The position numbers were made by a program, and so were the translations under genes. From contig NZ_FNEE01000005.1 in assembly GCF_900099905.1 (NCBI RefSeq), positions 1 to 64,000 of the forward strand: a stretch of DNA of 64,000 nt. The letters run 5' to 3'. Shown one piece after another: positions 18,175 to 27,804 of this stretch. This DNA comes from Mesorhizobium muleiense. GTDB taxonomy: Bacteria > Pseudomonadota > Alphaproteobacteria > Rhizobiales > Rhizobiaceae. The stretch's first letter is position 1, and every line of letters begins with the position of its first letter. The notes below the pieces were generated by a model. That model made no database searches and was not told where the DNA came from. It saw only the letters and a program-made list of their open reading frames with translations.

Positions 18175-19485
18175 TCAGTTCTCCAGCGCTTCCTTGATTG
18201 CGGCGTTGCCGCGCGTGACCGCGTTGTCAAGCGCCTGCTGAGCGGTTTGCTGGCCGGCCAGCATCTTCTCGAACTCCTCGTTCTGGATATCGCGCACCTG
18301 CGGCAGGTTCGGCAGGCGCACGCCCTTCGAGTTGTCGGTCGGCGCCTTGCCCGTCATTTGCAGGATGGGTGTCTCACGGCCGGGGTTCTTGTCATAGAAG
18401 CCCGATTTCTTGGTCGCCTCGTAGGCAGCGAGCGTCACCGGCAGGTATCCCGACTTCTGGTGCAGATATTCCTGCACATCGGTCTTGGACAGGTAGGCGA
18501 AGAATGCCGCAACGCCCTTGTATTGCTCGTCCGACTTGGCGCCGAACACCCACAGGCTGGCGCCGCCCGGCGTGGTGTTCTGCGGTGCGCCCTTCGCGTC
18601 GCTGTCGTAGGGAAGCTGGCCGATGCCATAGTTCATGCCGGACTTGACGATGTCGCCGAGGCCGCCCGACGATTCGGTGAAGATGCCGCATTCGCCGGCG
18701 AGGAAGATCTGCTTGGCTTCGGAGGTACGCCCGCCATATTTGAATGTGCCGTCCTTGGCGAGGTCTGCGAGCGCCTGGAAGTGGTTGACGAAAATCGGCG
18801 CGTTGATCTTGAGTTCGACATCACCGCCGGCCAGACCGTTCTGCTGGGTCGCCCACGACACATCATTCCACGCCGCGAAATTCTCCAGATGGATCCAGGT
18901 CAGCCAGGTCGAGGTATAGCCACAAGGGGCGGCGCCGCTCGTCTTGATCTTCTTGGCGGCTTCCCAAACCTCGTTCCAGGTCTTGGGCGGGTTGTTCACG
19001 TCGAGACCGGCCTTCTGGAAGATGTCCTTGTTGTAATAGAGGATCGGCGAGGAGGAATTGTAGGGGAAGGACAGCATGGTGCCGTCCGGCTTCGAATAAT
19101 AGCCGACGATGCCGGGCAGATACTGGCTCTTGTCGAAGGTCATCCCGGCACCGGTCATCACCTCGGCCACCGGCTTGATCGCACCCTCGGCCGCCATCAT
19201 CACGCCGGTGCCGACGTCGAACACCTGGAGGATGTCGGGCGCCTGGCCAGCGCGGAAAGCGGCGATGCCGGCGTTCAGCGTCTCCGGATAGGTGCCCTTG
19301 AACACCGGAACCAATTCATAGTCGCTCTGGCTGGCGTTGAAATCCTTGGAGATCTTGCCGACGACCTCGGCGTTGGCGCCGGTCATGGCGTGCCACCAAC
19401 TGATCTGCGTGACGGCGAAGGCGGAGGTGGTGGAAAGCAGGGTCAAGGTGGCGGCGACACCGGCCGCGAAGCCGAACAACTTCAT
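18175..19485 (-). CDS. ugpB: sn-glycerol-3-phosphate periplasmic binding protein
   Basis: The 436-aa protein starts with a Sec signal peptide (MKLFGFAAGVAATLTLLSTTSAFA) and continues as a CUT1 binding protein: ISWWHAMTGANAEVV, then SFPYNSSSPILYYNKDIF and TESSGGLGDI. It captures glycerol-3-phosphate in the periplasm. A good ribosome site GGGAG precedes the ATG. It is the first gene of ugpBAEC. In rhizobia this operon is often phosphate-regulated, but no clear Pho box was found in the 240 bp upstream. A small palindrome, CCACTTAAAGTGG (19594-19606), lies there and may be an operator. Confidence 0.93.
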   Translation of the reverse strand: MKLFGFAAGVAATLTLLSTTSAFAVTQISWWHAMTGANAEVVGKISKDFNASQSDYELVPVFKGTYPETLNAGIAAFRAGQAPDILQVFDVGTGVMMAAEGAIKPVAEVMTGAGMTFDKSQYLPGIVGYYSKPDGTMLSFPYNSSSPILYYNKDIFQKAGLDVNNPPKTWNEVWEAAKKIKTSGAAPCGYTSTWLTWIHLENFAAWNDVSWATQQNGLAGGDVELKINAPIFVNHFQALADLAKDGTFKYGGRTSEAKQIFLAGECGIFTESSGGLGDIVKSGMNYGIGQLPYDSDAKGAPQNTTPGGASLWVFGAKSDEQYKGVAAFFAYLSKTDVQEYLHQKSGYLPVTLAAYEATKKSGFYDKNPGRETPILQMTGKAPTDNSKGVRLPNLPQVRDIQNEEFEKMLAGQQTAQQALDNAVTRGNAAIKEALEN

Positions 19486-19725
19486 GTTTCATCTCCCGTT
19501 TGTCATTGGCGAAAGGGGCACTCTCGCAAAGCCAATATGTGCCGCCCGTGACAATTGGACAACGGTTTTGTTGCGGACCGATGAACTTGATTCCCACTTA
19601 AAGTGGCGTGCGCTTCGAGATGAGAGCCGATGGAAAGCAATTGAAAAGCCGGCTTACCAATCGCACAACGACGACGACCGGCAATCGCCGGCGCCTCCTA
19701 AAGAGCGCACTTTGCGCGACATGCA

Positions 19726-20412
19726 TTAGTCCGACTTGCCGAGCGCCGTCTCGACCAGCCGCCTGGCGTCGGGGCTCGACCATTCTGCCGGGCCGTTCAT
19801 GTGGGCAATCAGGCAGCCTTCACCGTCGATCAGCATGGTGACCGGCAGGCCGAGCGCCAGGCCGCGTGTCTTGAGATCGTTGAACAGCGCCATCGTCGAA
19901 TCGCGGTAGTAGCCGAGCGCCTTGACGCCGGTTTCCTCGAGGAACTTCTTCGGCTTGCTGTCGTCGCCGGCATCGACATTGACCGCGACGACCTCGAAGG
20001 CATTACTGCCCATTTCGTTCTGCAGCGCGTCGAGCGCCGGCATTTCGGCGCGGCAGGGCGCGCACCATGTCGCCCACAGATTGAGCAGCACCGTCTTGCC
20101 GGCATGGTCGGCGAGCGTCATCGGCTTGCCGTCGGGGCTGTTGAAGGCAAGGCCCTTCAGCGACTGCGGCGGATCGGCCGGCAAAAGTGCTGCAACCTGG
20201 CCGGTGGCAGCCGCCGCGACCGTCTTGGCGCGGTCGGCCTTGGCGGCGCAGGCGACATCGTCCTTGCTGTCGCCCACGGCGACTTGAGCGGGGGCGTTGT
20301 TGCCAGAACCGCTTTCGCTGACATATACCGCGACCGCGCCGGCCAGCACGCCTGCCACCAAAGCGGCGAGGATGAGGCGCGGGGCCGGGAAAAATCGATT
20401 GCCGTCTGCCAT
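19726..20412 (-). CDS. tlpA: Membrane-anchored thiol:disulfide interchange protein TlpA
   Basis: The 228-aa protein has one N-terminal membrane anchor (LILAALVAGVLAGAVAVYV, about 13-31) and a periplasmic thioredoxin fold with WATWCAPCRAEMP (CXXC) near residues 113-125. TlpA of Bradyrhizobium reduces proteins needed for cytochrome oxidase assembly. A cysteine pair outside the active site (VACAAK and EGCLIAH) matches the structural disulfide of TlpA. It is divergent from argH with only 34 bp between the starts, so the two promoters overlap. Confidence 0.92.
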   Translation of the reverse strand: MADGNRFFPAPRLILAALVAGVLAGAVAVYVSESGSGNNAPAQVAVGDSKDDVACAAKADRAKTVAAAATGQVAALLPADPPQSLKGLAFNSPDGKPMTLADHAGKTVLLNLWATWCAPCRAEMPALDALQNEMGSNAFEVVAVNVDAGDDSKPKKFLEETGVKALGYYRDSTMALFNDLKTRGLALGLPVTMLIDGEGCLIAHMNGPAEWSSPDARRLVETALGKSD

Positions 20413-20446
20413 TTTTTAAAACTGCTCCGGAGCACGGGTTATAGCG

Positions 20447-21847
20447 ATGAGCGACAAGAAGGCCAGCAACCAGATGTGGGGCGGACGTTTTGCCTCGGGT
20501 CCGGCCGCGATCATGGAAGCGATCAACGCGTCGATCTCGTTCGACCGCAAACTCTACGCGCAGGATATCCGAGGCTCGATCGCCCACAGCGAGATGCTGG
20601 CGCAAACCGGCATTATTTCGGCGGCCGATCAAGAAAAAATCGCTCACGGGCTGAACACGATCCTGGCAGAGATCGAAGCCGGCACGTTCGAGTTCTCGAC
20701 CAGGCTGGAAGACATCCACATGAATGTCGAGGCCCGCCTTGCCGAGCTGATCGGCCCGGCTGCCGGCCGCCTGCATACCGCCCGTTCGCGCAACGACCAG
20801 GTGGCGGTCGATCTCAGGCTATGGGTCAAGGACGAGTGCTTTCGCGTCGCCGAGGCGCTGAAGGGCCTGATCACGGCGTTCCTGGAGCGGGCCGAGGAGC
20901 ATGCGGCAACGGTAATGCCGGGCTTCACCCACATGCAGGCGGCGCAGCCGGTGACCTTCGGCCATCACTGCATGGCCTATGTCGAGATGTTTTCGCGCGA
21001 CCTGTCGCGTGTTCGCGACGCTATCGAACGGATGGACGAAAGCCCGCTCGGTGCGGCCGCGCTTGCCGGCACCAGCTTTCCGATCGACCGGCAGCAGACG
21101 GCCAGGGCGCTCGGCTTCCGTGAGCCGATGCGCAATTCCCTCGACAGCGTTTCGGACCGCGATTTCGCGCTCGAGTTTTTGGGGCTGGCGGCGATCTGCG
21201 CGACGCATCTGTCGCGGCTGGCCGAAGAAATCATCATCTGGTCGACGCCGCAATTCGGCTTCGTCAGGCTGTCGGACTCATTCTCCACCGGCTCCTCGAT
21301 CATGCCGCAGAAGAAGAACCCCGACGCCGCCGAGCTGGTGCGCGGCAAGACCGGCCGCGTCACCGGCCATCTGGTCGGCCTGCTGACTGTCATGAAGGGC
21401 ATGCCGCTGACCTACGGCAAGGACATGCAGGAAGACAAGGAATCCGTGTTCGACGCCGCCGAGACGCTCGACCTGATGCTGGCTGCGATGACCGGCATGG
21501 TGCGCGACATGACGGTGAATGCCGCCGCCATGAAGAAGGCAGCCGGGTCAGGCTATGCGACCGCGACCGATCTTGCCGACTGGCTGGTGCGCAGCCTTGG
21601 CTTGCCGTTCCGCGAGGCGCACCACGTCACCGGCCGCGCCGTGGCGTTGGCCGAAGAGAGGAAAATCGGGCTCGACAGGCTGCCGCTGGAAGACTTGCAG
21701 TCCATTCACCCCGGCATCACGGCGGACGTGTTTTCGGTGCTTGCCGTGCAGAATTCTGTGAAGAGCCGCACGAGCTTCGGCGGCACCGCGCCGTCGGAAG
21801 TGAGGAAGCAGATTCGCTACTGGAAAAAGCACATCGCCAAGGCGTGA
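20447..21847 (+). CDS. argH: Argininosuccinate lyase
   Basis: The 466-aa enzyme splits argininosuccinate into arginine and fumarate, the last step of arginine synthesis. The fumarase/aspartase superfamily signature [16 protein letters not shown] lies near residues 283-298, including the catalytic Ser. [17 protein letters not shown] (about 105) and the N-terminal [10 protein letters not shown] are typical. Length is normal. It is followed by two palindromic elements and then lptM and lysA, a conserved rhizobial order. Confidence 0.97.
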   Translation: MSDKKASNQMWGGRFASGPAAIMEAINASISFDRKLYAQDIRGSIAHSEMLAQTGIISAADQEKIAHGLNTILAEIEAGTFEFSTRLEDIHMNVEARLAELIGPAAGRLHTARSRNDQVAVDLRLWVKDECFRVAEALKGLITAFLERAEEHAATVMPGFTHMQAAQPVTFGHHCMAYVEMFSRDLSRVRDAIERMDESPLGAAALAGTSFPIDRQQTARALGFREPMRNSLDSVSDRDFALEFLGLAAICATHLSRLAEEIIIWSTPQFGFVRLSDSFSTGSSIMPQKKNPDAAELVRGKTGRVTGHLVGLLTVMKGMPLTYGKDMQEDKESVFDAAETLDLMLAAMTGMVRDMTVNAAAMKKAAGSGYATATDLADWLVRSLGLPFREAHHVTGRAVALAEERKIGLDRLPLEDLQSIHPGITADVFSVLAVQNSVKSRTSFGGTAPSEVRKQIRYWKKHIAKA

Positions 21848-21850
21848 TGC

Positions 21851-21925
21851 TCGTGCGGCGAATCCGAAATTCGCATCACGTTGGAGCAGCGCGGCGAGCG
21901 AATTTCGGATTCAAGAGCCGCACGA
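21851..21925. repeat. Long interrupted palindrome after argH
   Basis: Nested inverted repeats: TCGTGCGGC (21851-21859) with GCCGCACGA (21917-21925), and the perfect 15-bp arms GAATCCGAAATTCGC (21860-21874) with GCGAATTTCGGATTC (21898-21912). It starts 3 bp after the argH stop and may stabilise or end the transcript. No second copy was seen in the window. Confidence 0.7.
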
Positions 21926-21940
21926 GTTAATCAATGAATT

Positions 21941-22015
21941 CTAGTGTGGTTTTGGATTTGAAGTTCCTCAACGCGAATGCCATCAATGCCAGGAACTTCA
22001 AATCCACCACACTAG
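21941..22015. repeat. CTAGTGTG palindromic repeat, copy 1
   Basis: A ~75-bp element is bounded by CTAGTGTGG and CCACACTAG, with inner arms GATTTGAAGTTCCT and AGGAACTTCAAATC around a variable centre. A second copy with the same arms but a different centre lies at 44526-44599. It looks like a small non-coding palindromic repeat family of the genome. Confidence 0.8.
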
Positions 22016-22075
22016 GTGCAATGCCAGCAAAACTCCGCTAAAAGCGGCGGGCAAAAGTTTCGGACGGATGGATCG

Positions 22076-22282
22076 ATGACCGCAAGCAGGATTTTGGTGA
22101 CGCTGACGCTGCTGGCGGCGCTGGCAGCCGTAACGGCCTGCGGCAGGAAAGCCGGGCTCGATACGCCCTATGAGGCGGCCGTGCAGGCGCGCAAGGACGC
22201 ACAAAAGGCAGAGCAGCCCGTGCCGCCGGAGCCGGAAAAACCCGTCGAGGACAAGAAGTTCATTCTCGATCCGTTGATCTAG
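22076..22282 (+). CDS. lptM: Small LptM-like lipoprotein
   Basis: The 68-aa protein has a lipoprotein signal (RILVTLTLLAALAAVTAC) with Cys22 as lipidation site, followed by GRKAGLDTP and a Pro/Glu/Lys-rich tail. Short lipoproteins with CGRKGxL after the lipobox belong to the YifL/LptM family. In E. coli LptM assists disulfide maturation of the LPS translocon LptD. The place between argH and lysA is the usual one in Rhizobiales. The tail ends with KKFILDPLI, a conserved end in rhizobial members as far as I recall. Confidence 0.75.
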   Translation: MTASRILVTLTLLAALAAVTACGRKAGLDTPYEAAVQARKDAQKAEQPVPPEPEKPVEDKKFILDPLI

Positions 22283-22333
22283 AGCCGATGAGATCGGCCG
22301 ATCTATCGTGCTCCAACTTCCGGAACCACTCTC

Positions 22334-23602
22334 GTGAACCATTTCGACTACCGCGACGGCGTGCTGCATGCCGAGGACGTGGCGATATCAGAGATCGCCG
22401 CAAGCGTCGGCACGCCGTTCTATTGCTATTCGACGGCGACGCTGACCAGGCATTTCCGCGTGTTTGCGCAGGCCTTTGCCGGGCTCGACGCGCTGGTCTG
22501 CTATGCCATGAAGGCGAATTCCAACCAGGCTGTGCTAAAAATCCTGGCAAAACTCGGTGCCGGCGCCGACGTGGTCTCGGAAGGCGAACTGCGCCGCGCG
22601 CTGGCCGCCGGCATTCCGGCCAACAAGATCCTGTTTTCCGGCGTCGGCAAGACCGCGCGCGAAATGGATCTTGCACTCTCGGCCGGCATTTTGTGCTTCA
22701 ACGTCGAATCCGAGCCGGAACTGGAATTGCTGTCGGCCCAAGCCGCGGCGCTGGACAAGGTGGCGCCGATCTCGCTGCGCATCAATCCGGATGTCGACGC
22801 CAAGACCCACAAGAAGATCTCCACCGGCAGGGCCGAGAACAAGTTCGGCATTCCCTGGCAGAAGGCGCGAAAGGTCTATGCCCGCGCAGCTGAGCTGCCT
22901 GGCATCAAGGTCACCGGCATCGACACTCATATCGGCAGCCAGATCACCGAGTTGCAGCCCTTCGACGACGCCTTTGCGCTGCTGGTGGAACTGGTCGGCG
23001 TGCTGCGCGCCGACGGGCACGCCATCGAGCATATCGACCTCGGCGGCGGCCTCGGCATACCCTACCGCGTCGACAACAGCCCGCCTCCCCTGCCGGACGC
23101 TTATGCTCAGATCGTCAAGAAGCACGTCGCTAGGCTCGGACTGAAGGTGATGTTCGAGCCGGGCCGGCTTATATCAGGCAATGCCGGCATCCTGGTCTCC
23201 CAGGTGATCTTCGTGAAGGAGGGCGACGCCAGGAATTTCCTGGTCGTCGACGCCGCGATGAACGATCTGATCCGGCCGACGCTCTATGACGCCTTCCATG
23301 ACATCAAGCCGGTGGTGCAGCAGCCGGCCGCGGCGCCGCGCATGACGGTCGACGTGGTCGGCCCGGTCTGCGAGACCGGCGATTATCTCGGCCTCGACCG
23401 CGACCTGCCGCGGCTGAAGGCCGGCGACCTGATCGCCGTCGCCACCGCCGGCGCCTATGGCGCGGTGCAGGCCGGCACCTACAACACCAGGCCGCTGGTG
23501 CCTGAAGTGCTGGTCGACGGCGACCGTTTCCATGTCGTGCGCCGGCGCCAGACCTATGACGAGCTGATCGGCCTGGATTCGCTACCTGATTGGCTGGAAT
23601 AG
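22334..23602 (+). CDS. lysA: Diaminopimelate decarboxylase
   Basis: The 422-aa PLP enzyme makes lysine from meso-diaminopimelate. The PLP lysine is in YAMKANSN (about residue 60). HIGSQI, the glycine-rich phosphate loop DLGGGLGIPY and the catalytic CETGDYLG (about 345) are all present. The start is GTG 22334; length and the N-terminal MNHFDYRDGVLHAED are typical for rhizobial LysA. Confidence 0.97.
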   Translation: MNHFDYRDGVLHAEDVAISEIAASVGTPFYCYSTATLTRHFRVFAQAFAGLDALVCYAMKANSNQAVLKILAKLGAGADVVSEGELRRALAAGIPANKILFSGVGKTAREMDLALSAGILCFNVESEPELELLSAQAAALDKVAPISLRINPDVDAKTHKKISTGRAENKFGIPWQKARKVYARAAELPGIKVTGIDTHIGSQITELQPFDDAFALLVELVGVLRADGHAIEHIDLGGGLGIPYRVDNSPPPLPDAYAQIVKKHVARLGLKVMFEPGRLISGNAGILVSQVIFVKEGDARNFLVVDAAMNDLIRPTLYDAFHDIKPVVQQPAAAPRMTVDVVGPVCETGDYLGLDRDLPRLKAGDLIAVATAGAYGAVQAGTYNTRPLVPEVLVDGDRFHVVRRRQTYDELIGLDSLPDWLE

Positions 23603-23605
23603 ACC

Positions 23606-23644
23606 CATGATCCCGAAAAACGGCGGTTTCGGAAAAGATCATGG
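23606..23644. repeat. CATGATC...GATCATG palindromic repeat
   Basis: CATGATCCCGAAAA and TTTCGGAAAAGATCATG flank a short GC centre. Similar elements occur at 55797-55841, 55000-55043, 42403-42444 and as tandem units at 46067-46236. It separates lysA from the convergent arsR-type gene. Confidence 0.7.
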
Positions 23645-23670
23645 TCAACAAGAATGGATCGTCTGCAGCG

Positions 23671-23973
23671 CTACAGCCGGTGCTGGAGGAGCGCCCTGGT
23701 CTCGGCGATCCTGCTCTCGTCGCGGCGATAGAACGTCCACTGCTTGATACGTTTGCTGCGCAGAAGGCCCGCCTGGGTCAGCACCCGCATATGCTCGCTG
23801 AGCGTCGCCTGGGTAATCCCCAGCTTTTCGGCGATCAGCAGCGCGCAGACGCCGTCCTCGACCAGATCGCCATCCGTCTGCGGCGGAAAATGCGCTCGCG
23901 GATCCTTCAGCCAATCGAGGATTTGCAGCCTGCGCTCGTTGGCGATCGCCTTGAAGACATCAATCTCTTGCAT
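23671..23973 (-). CDS. ArsR-family transcriptional regulator
   Basis: The 100-aa protein is a single winged helix-turn-helix: DVFKAIANERRLQILDWL, then LIAEKLGITQATLSEHMRVLTQAGLL and the wing RSKRIKQWTFYRRDE. There is no metal-binding CXC motif in the recognition helix, so the inducer is probably not arsenite-like. It is divergent from the dehydratase gene with 50 bp between starts and probably regulates both. Confidence 0.88.
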   Translation of the reverse strand: MQEIDVFKAIANERRLQILDWLKDPRAHFPPQTDGDLVEDGVCALLIAEKLGITQATLSEHMRVLTQAGLLRSKRIKQWTFYRRDESRIAETRALLQHRL

Positions 23974-23997
23974 TTAGTCATTTTGCTAAGTTACTAA
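23974..23997. promoter_or_regulatory. Candidate ArsR-type operator
   Basis: The AT-rich spacer between the two divergent genes has a TTAGT (23974-23978) and ACTAA (23993-23997) dyad with CTAAG in between. Its position next to the regulator start suggests autorepression; it is a visual call only. Confidence 0.35.
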
Positions 23998-24023
23998 GTG
24001 ATGTCAACCCTTGGGAGCAGACC

Positions 24024-24965
24024 ATGCTGAACGGCAATAGCATCACCCGCGAACGCATCGCCGCAATGGAGCCGCGCATCCGGCCATTCGTGCGCCACAC
24101 GCCGGTGCTGCGCGTCGACATGGCCGATTTCGGCCGCCCGCCTCTTGGCGTCGACCTGAAGCTCGAATGCCTGCAGCATTCCGGCTCGTTCAAGGCGCGC
24201 GGCGCGTTCACCAATCTTCTCGAGCGGCCGGTTCCCGAGGCTGGCGTCGTCGCCGCATCGGGCGGCAATCATGGTGCCGCGGTCGCCTACGCCGCCATGC
24301 GGCTTGGCCACAAGGCAACCATCTTCGTTCCGGAGGTCAGCCCGCCGGCCAAGCTGGAACGCATCCGCGGCTATGGCGCCGAGCTGGTCGTCGGTGGCGC
24401 ACGCTATGCCGAAGCGCTGGCCGCCAGCGAAGACTTTGCCGAAAGCTCCGGCGCGCTGCAGATCCATGCGTTCAACCAGGAGGAAACGCTGGTCGGGCAA
24501 GGCACGCTCGGCCTTGAGATCGAGACCGACCTGCCTGAACTCGACACGCTGCTGGTCGCCGTCGGCGGCGGCGGCCTGATCGGCGGCATCGCCGCCTGGT
24601 TTGCCGGCCGCATCAGGATCATCGCCGTCGAGCCGGAGGGCGCGCCGACGCTTCATCGCGCCTTCGAGGCCGGCCGGCCCGTCGATGCGCCGACTGAGGG
24701 CATCGCCGCCGATTCGCTGGCGCCGAAGCGCGTCGGCGAGATGATGTTTCCGATCGCCGAGGCCTTCGTCGAGCGTTCCATACTGGTCAGCGACGACGAG
24801 ATCATCGCCGCGCAGGCGGCGCTTTGGGACCGGGTGCGAATCATCTCCGAGCCGGGCGGCGCCGCGGCCTTCGCGGCGCTCCTGTCCGGCCGCTACGCGC
24901 CGGCTGCGGGCGAGCGTGTCGCCGTGCTGGTCTGCGGCGCAAACGCCAATCCGGCTAAATTCTGA
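24024..24965 (+). CDS. Threonine/serine dehydratase-like PLP enzyme
   Basis: The 313-aa fold-type II PLP enzyme has the PLP lysine in SGSFKARGA (about residue 52), the substrate loop ASGGNHGAAVA (about 77), and the phosphate-binding GGGGLIGG (about 176). It lacks the C-terminal ACT regulatory domain of biosynthetic IlvA, so it is of the short, catabolic type that deaminates threonine or serine to a 2-oxo acid. A racemase or another 2,3-elimination activity is possible. The divergent ArsR-type gene is the likely regulator. Confidence 0.85.
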   Translation: MLNGNSITRERIAAMEPRIRPFVRHTPVLRVDMADFGRPPLGVDLKLECLQHSGSFKARGAFTNLLERPVPEAGVVAASGGNHGAAVAYAAMRLGHKATIFVPEVSPPAKLERIRGYGAELVVGGARYAEALAASEDFAESSGALQIHAFNQEETLVGQGTLGLEIETDLPELDTLLVAVGGGGLIGGIAAWFAGRIRIIAVEPEGAPTLHRAFEAGRPVDAPTEGIAADSLAPKRVGEMMFPIAEAFVERSILVSDDEIIAAQAALWDRVRIISEPGGAAAFAALLSGRYAPAAGERVAVLVCGANANPAKF

Positions 24966-25137
24966 CGATAGCGGGGGCAGTCCTGTTCACGTTTTAGGGA
25001 ACTGCCTCGCCTTCGCCGTGTTTCTTGGTATGTTTGGAGCGACGTGCATCTAAGACTTTGAGTCCTTCGCATCCGATTTTCGGGCCGGTGCGATAGATTT
25101 GTGAGGTTCGGTTATCCCGCCCGAACAGGAAGGGCCG

Positions 25138-27792
25138 ATGACGCAACGACCCACCTTCACCAGCGATCGCAGCCTGGCCGGGCGCCTTGCCGTGAGCCGG
25201 CTGGCGACGCGGGTCTCGATGACGGTCGAGCGTGGCTGGCCGTTGCTGCTTCCACTCGTCATCGTCGCCAGCCTGTTCCTCAGCGTCTCGTGGCTCGGCC
25301 TCTTCCTTTTGCTGCCCGACATGGCGCGCATCGGTCTTGTGGCTGTGTTCGCCATCGCAGCCTTTGTCGCGCTCTATCCCCTGCGTTTCTTCCGGGTGCC
25401 GTCCAGTGCCGAGATCGATCGGCGCATCGAGGCGGCCAACCTATTGCTGCACAGCCCGGTGCTGGTGCAGACGGACCGGCCAAGCGGCAGGGAAAGCATT
25501 TTTTCGCAAGCGCTGTGGCGCGAGCACCAGAAACGCATGGCCGAAAAACTCGGCAACCTCGGTGGCGACCTGCCACGCACCCGGGTGCCGGAGCGCGACC
25601 CTTGGGGGCTGCGCGCCGTGGCGGCGCTTGTGTTGGTCACCGCTTTCGCCTTCTCGTTCGGACCGTCGGGCGGCCGCATCGCGGACGGGTTCAGTGCCCA
25701 CGCGGCGCGCGACGCCGTGCCGCCGCGCATCGACGCCTGGGTGACGCCGCCGGCCTACACCGGCAGGGCACCGGTCTTCCTCACTTCCCCAGCCCTCGCC
25801 AACCCGGCCCTTGCCAGCAATGCCAATCAGGCTGAGTCCACCTTCACCGTTCCGGAGGGCAGCGATGTGTCGCTGCGCGTCACCGGCGGCTCGGGCGAGG
25901 AAACGCTGAGCTATGCCGACGCCGACGGTAACGCCCGCACCATCGAGCCGGCCGGGCAGCAGGCCGACGCGGCCCAATCGGCTGCGGGCAAGCCGGCTGC
26001 GGCCAAGCCGGCGGCCTCAACGGTGCGCCAGTTCACCGGCAAGCTGACCGCCAACGGCACGCTGACGCTGAACTCGGGCGGCGACGAACTCGGCAGCTGG
26101 GCCTTCGCGGTGATCCCGGACAAGCCGCCACAAATCCGCTTCGTCGGCGAGCCGAAACGCGCCGTCAACGGCTCCTTCGAGCTCAACTACCAGATCGACG
26201 ACGACTATGGCGCGGCCTCCGCCAAGGCGGATTTCGTATTGGCCGACCCACCGGCGCCGAATGCGCATCCGCTCTATGGCCCGCCCGAAATGCCGCTGAC
26301 GCTGCCGCGCCGCGGCGTCAAGGGGAATGCCGCCAAGACCACGAAGGACCTGACCGAGCATGTCTGGGCCGGCGGCGACATCAAGCTCAGGCTTGTCGCC
26401 ACCGACGATGCCGGCCATACGGCAACCAGCGAAACCAGGACCCTGGTGATGCCGGAGCGGCCATTCTCCAATCCGCTGGCCAAGGCCGTGATCGAGCAGC
26501 GCCGCGCGCTGGCGCTCGACGCCAACGCCAAGAGCCGCGTGCTCGACCTGATGGATGCGATCACGCTCAGGCCCGAAGACACGTTCGACAATATGGCGCA
26601 CTACCTCGCCATCATGAGCGCCCGCACCCGGCTGAAGATGGCCGACAGCGACGACAAATTGCGCGACGAGGTCGCCTATCTCTGGGAGATCGCGCTCGGC
26701 ATCGAGGAAGGCAATCTTTCGGACGCCGAGCGCCGGCTGCGCCAGGCGCAGCAGGCGTTGCAGGACGCGATCAAGAACGGCGCCAGCGACGAGGAAATCG
26801 ACAAGGCGATGAAGGAACTGCGCGAGGCGATGAACCAGTTCCTGCAGGAATTCGCCCAGCGTGCGCAGCAGAATCCGAACGCGCCGCAGATGCAGCAGAA
26901 CGGCCAGGAGCTGCGCCAGAGTGATATCGAACGGATGATGGACCAGATCGAGAATCTGGCGAAGTCCGGCGATCGCGACAGCGCGCAGCAATTGCTTTCG
27001 CAGCTGCAGGACATGATGAACAACCTGCAGGCCGGACGTCAGCAGCAGGGCGGCCAGCAGAACAGCGAAATGCGCCAGCAGATGGACAAGCTCGGCGAGA
27101 TCATGCGGCGCCAGCAGGAGATGATGAACGAAACCTTCCGCATGGACCAGATGCAGCGCGGCCAGCAACAGCGTGGGCAGAACCGAGACGAGCAGCTCGG
27201 CGAGAACGGCGAGCAGGGCCAAATGGGCGAACAGGGCGAGCAGCCCGGCCCAGGCGAGGACCGCGATCCGCTCGGCCGGCCGAAGCCGATGACGCCGGAG
27301 GAATTCGCAGACGCGCTGAAGCAGTTGCAGGAAGGCCAGGGCAAACTGCAAAGCGAGCTCGACCAGTTGAGAAAAGGTCTCGAAGGCATGGGGCTCGAGC
27401 CCAATGAGGGATTTGGCGAGGCCGGCAAATCCATGGGCGATGCCGAACAGGCGCTTGGCGACAGCGATGGCGATCAGGCGGTCGGTCACCAGGGCCGCGC
27501 GCTGGAAGCGTTGCGCAAGGGCGCCAAGGACATGATGAAGCAATTGCAGGCCATGCAGGGGGACGAGGGCGAAGGCCAGCGCGGCGGCCGCCAGCAGAAC
27601 GCCGACCGCGATCCGCTCGGCCGGCCACGCGCCACCGAGGGTCCAGATTTCGGCGATTCGGTGAAGGTGCCGGACGAGATCGACGTGCAGCGCGCCCGCC
27701 AGATCCTCGACGCGATCCGCAAGCGGCTCGGCAACGCGCTCAGCCCCGACATCGAGCGCAGCTATCTGGAGCGGCTGCTGGAGCTGAAGTAA
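25138..27792 (+). CDS. TIGR02302-family membrane protein
   Basis: The 884-aa protein has two or three N-terminal membrane helices (about residues 34-80 and 158-178), then a large periplasmic part. It includes a Pro/Ala stretch, a long helical region and a Gln/Gly/Met-rich low-complexity segment (about 570-720). The phrase DRDPLGRP occurs twice and there is a conserved-looking C-terminus, EIDVQRARQILDAIRKRLG. These features match the alphaproteobacterial TIGR02302/DUF4175 family, whose function is unknown. It is a single gene between the dehydratase and a LysR regulator. Confidence 0.85.
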   Translation: MTQRPTFTSDRSLAGRLAVSRLATRVSMTVERGWPLLLPLVIVASLFLSVSWLGLFLLLPDMARIGLVAVFAIAAFVALYPLRFFRVPSSAEIDRRIEAANLLLHSPVLVQTDRPSGRESIFSQALWREHQKRMAEKLGNLGGDLPRTRVPERDPWGLRAVAALVLVTAFAFSFGPSGGRIADGFSAHAARDAVPPRIDAWVTPPAYTGRAPVFLTSPALANPALASNANQAESTFTVPEGSDVSLRVTGGSGEETLSYADADGNARTIEPAGQQADAAQSAAGKPAAAKPAASTVRQFTGKLTANGTLTLNSGGDELGSWAFAVIPDKPPQIRFVGEPKRAVNGSFELNYQIDDDYGAASAKADFVLADPPAPNAHPLYGPPEMPLTLPRRGVKGNAAKTTKDLTEHVWAGGDIKLRLVATDDAGHTATSETRTLVMPERPFSNPLAKAVIEQRRALALDANAKSRVLDLMDAITLRPEDTFDNMAHYLAIMSARTRLKMADSDDKLRDEVAYLWEIALGIEEGNLSDAERRLRQAQQALQDAIKNGASDEEIDKAMKELREAMNQFLQEFAQRAQQNPNAPQMQQNGQELRQSDIERMMDQIENLAKSGDRDSAQQLLSQLQDMMNNLQAGRQQQGGQQNSEMRQQMDKLGEIMRRQQEMMNETFRMDQMQRGQQQRGQNRDEQLGENGEQGQMGEQGEQPGPGEDRDPLGRPKPMTPEEFADALKQLQEGQGKLQSELDQLRKGLEGMGLEPNEGFGEAGKSMGDAEQALGDSDGDQAVGHQGRALEALRKGAKDMMKQLQAMQGDEGEGQRGGRQQNADRDPLGRPRATEGPDFGDSVKVPDEIDVQRARQILDAIRKRLGNALSPDIERSYLERLLELK

Positions 27793-27804
27793 AGCCGGCC
27801 TGCT

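Noticed and set aside
17215..19551. 778-codon plus-strand open frame across ugpA-ugpB
   Set aside because: It lies antisense to two well-recognised ugp genes; long antisense frames are expected in GC-rich DNA.
19594..19606. CCACTTAAAGTGG palindrome as a Pho box for ugp
   Set aside because: It lacks the direct CTGTCAT-type repeats of a Pho box; kept only as a possible operator in the ugpB entry.
26017..27543. 508-codon minus-strand open frame
   Set aside because: Antisense shadow of the Gln/Gly-rich part of the TIGR02302 gene; leucine/histidine-rich composition without family match.
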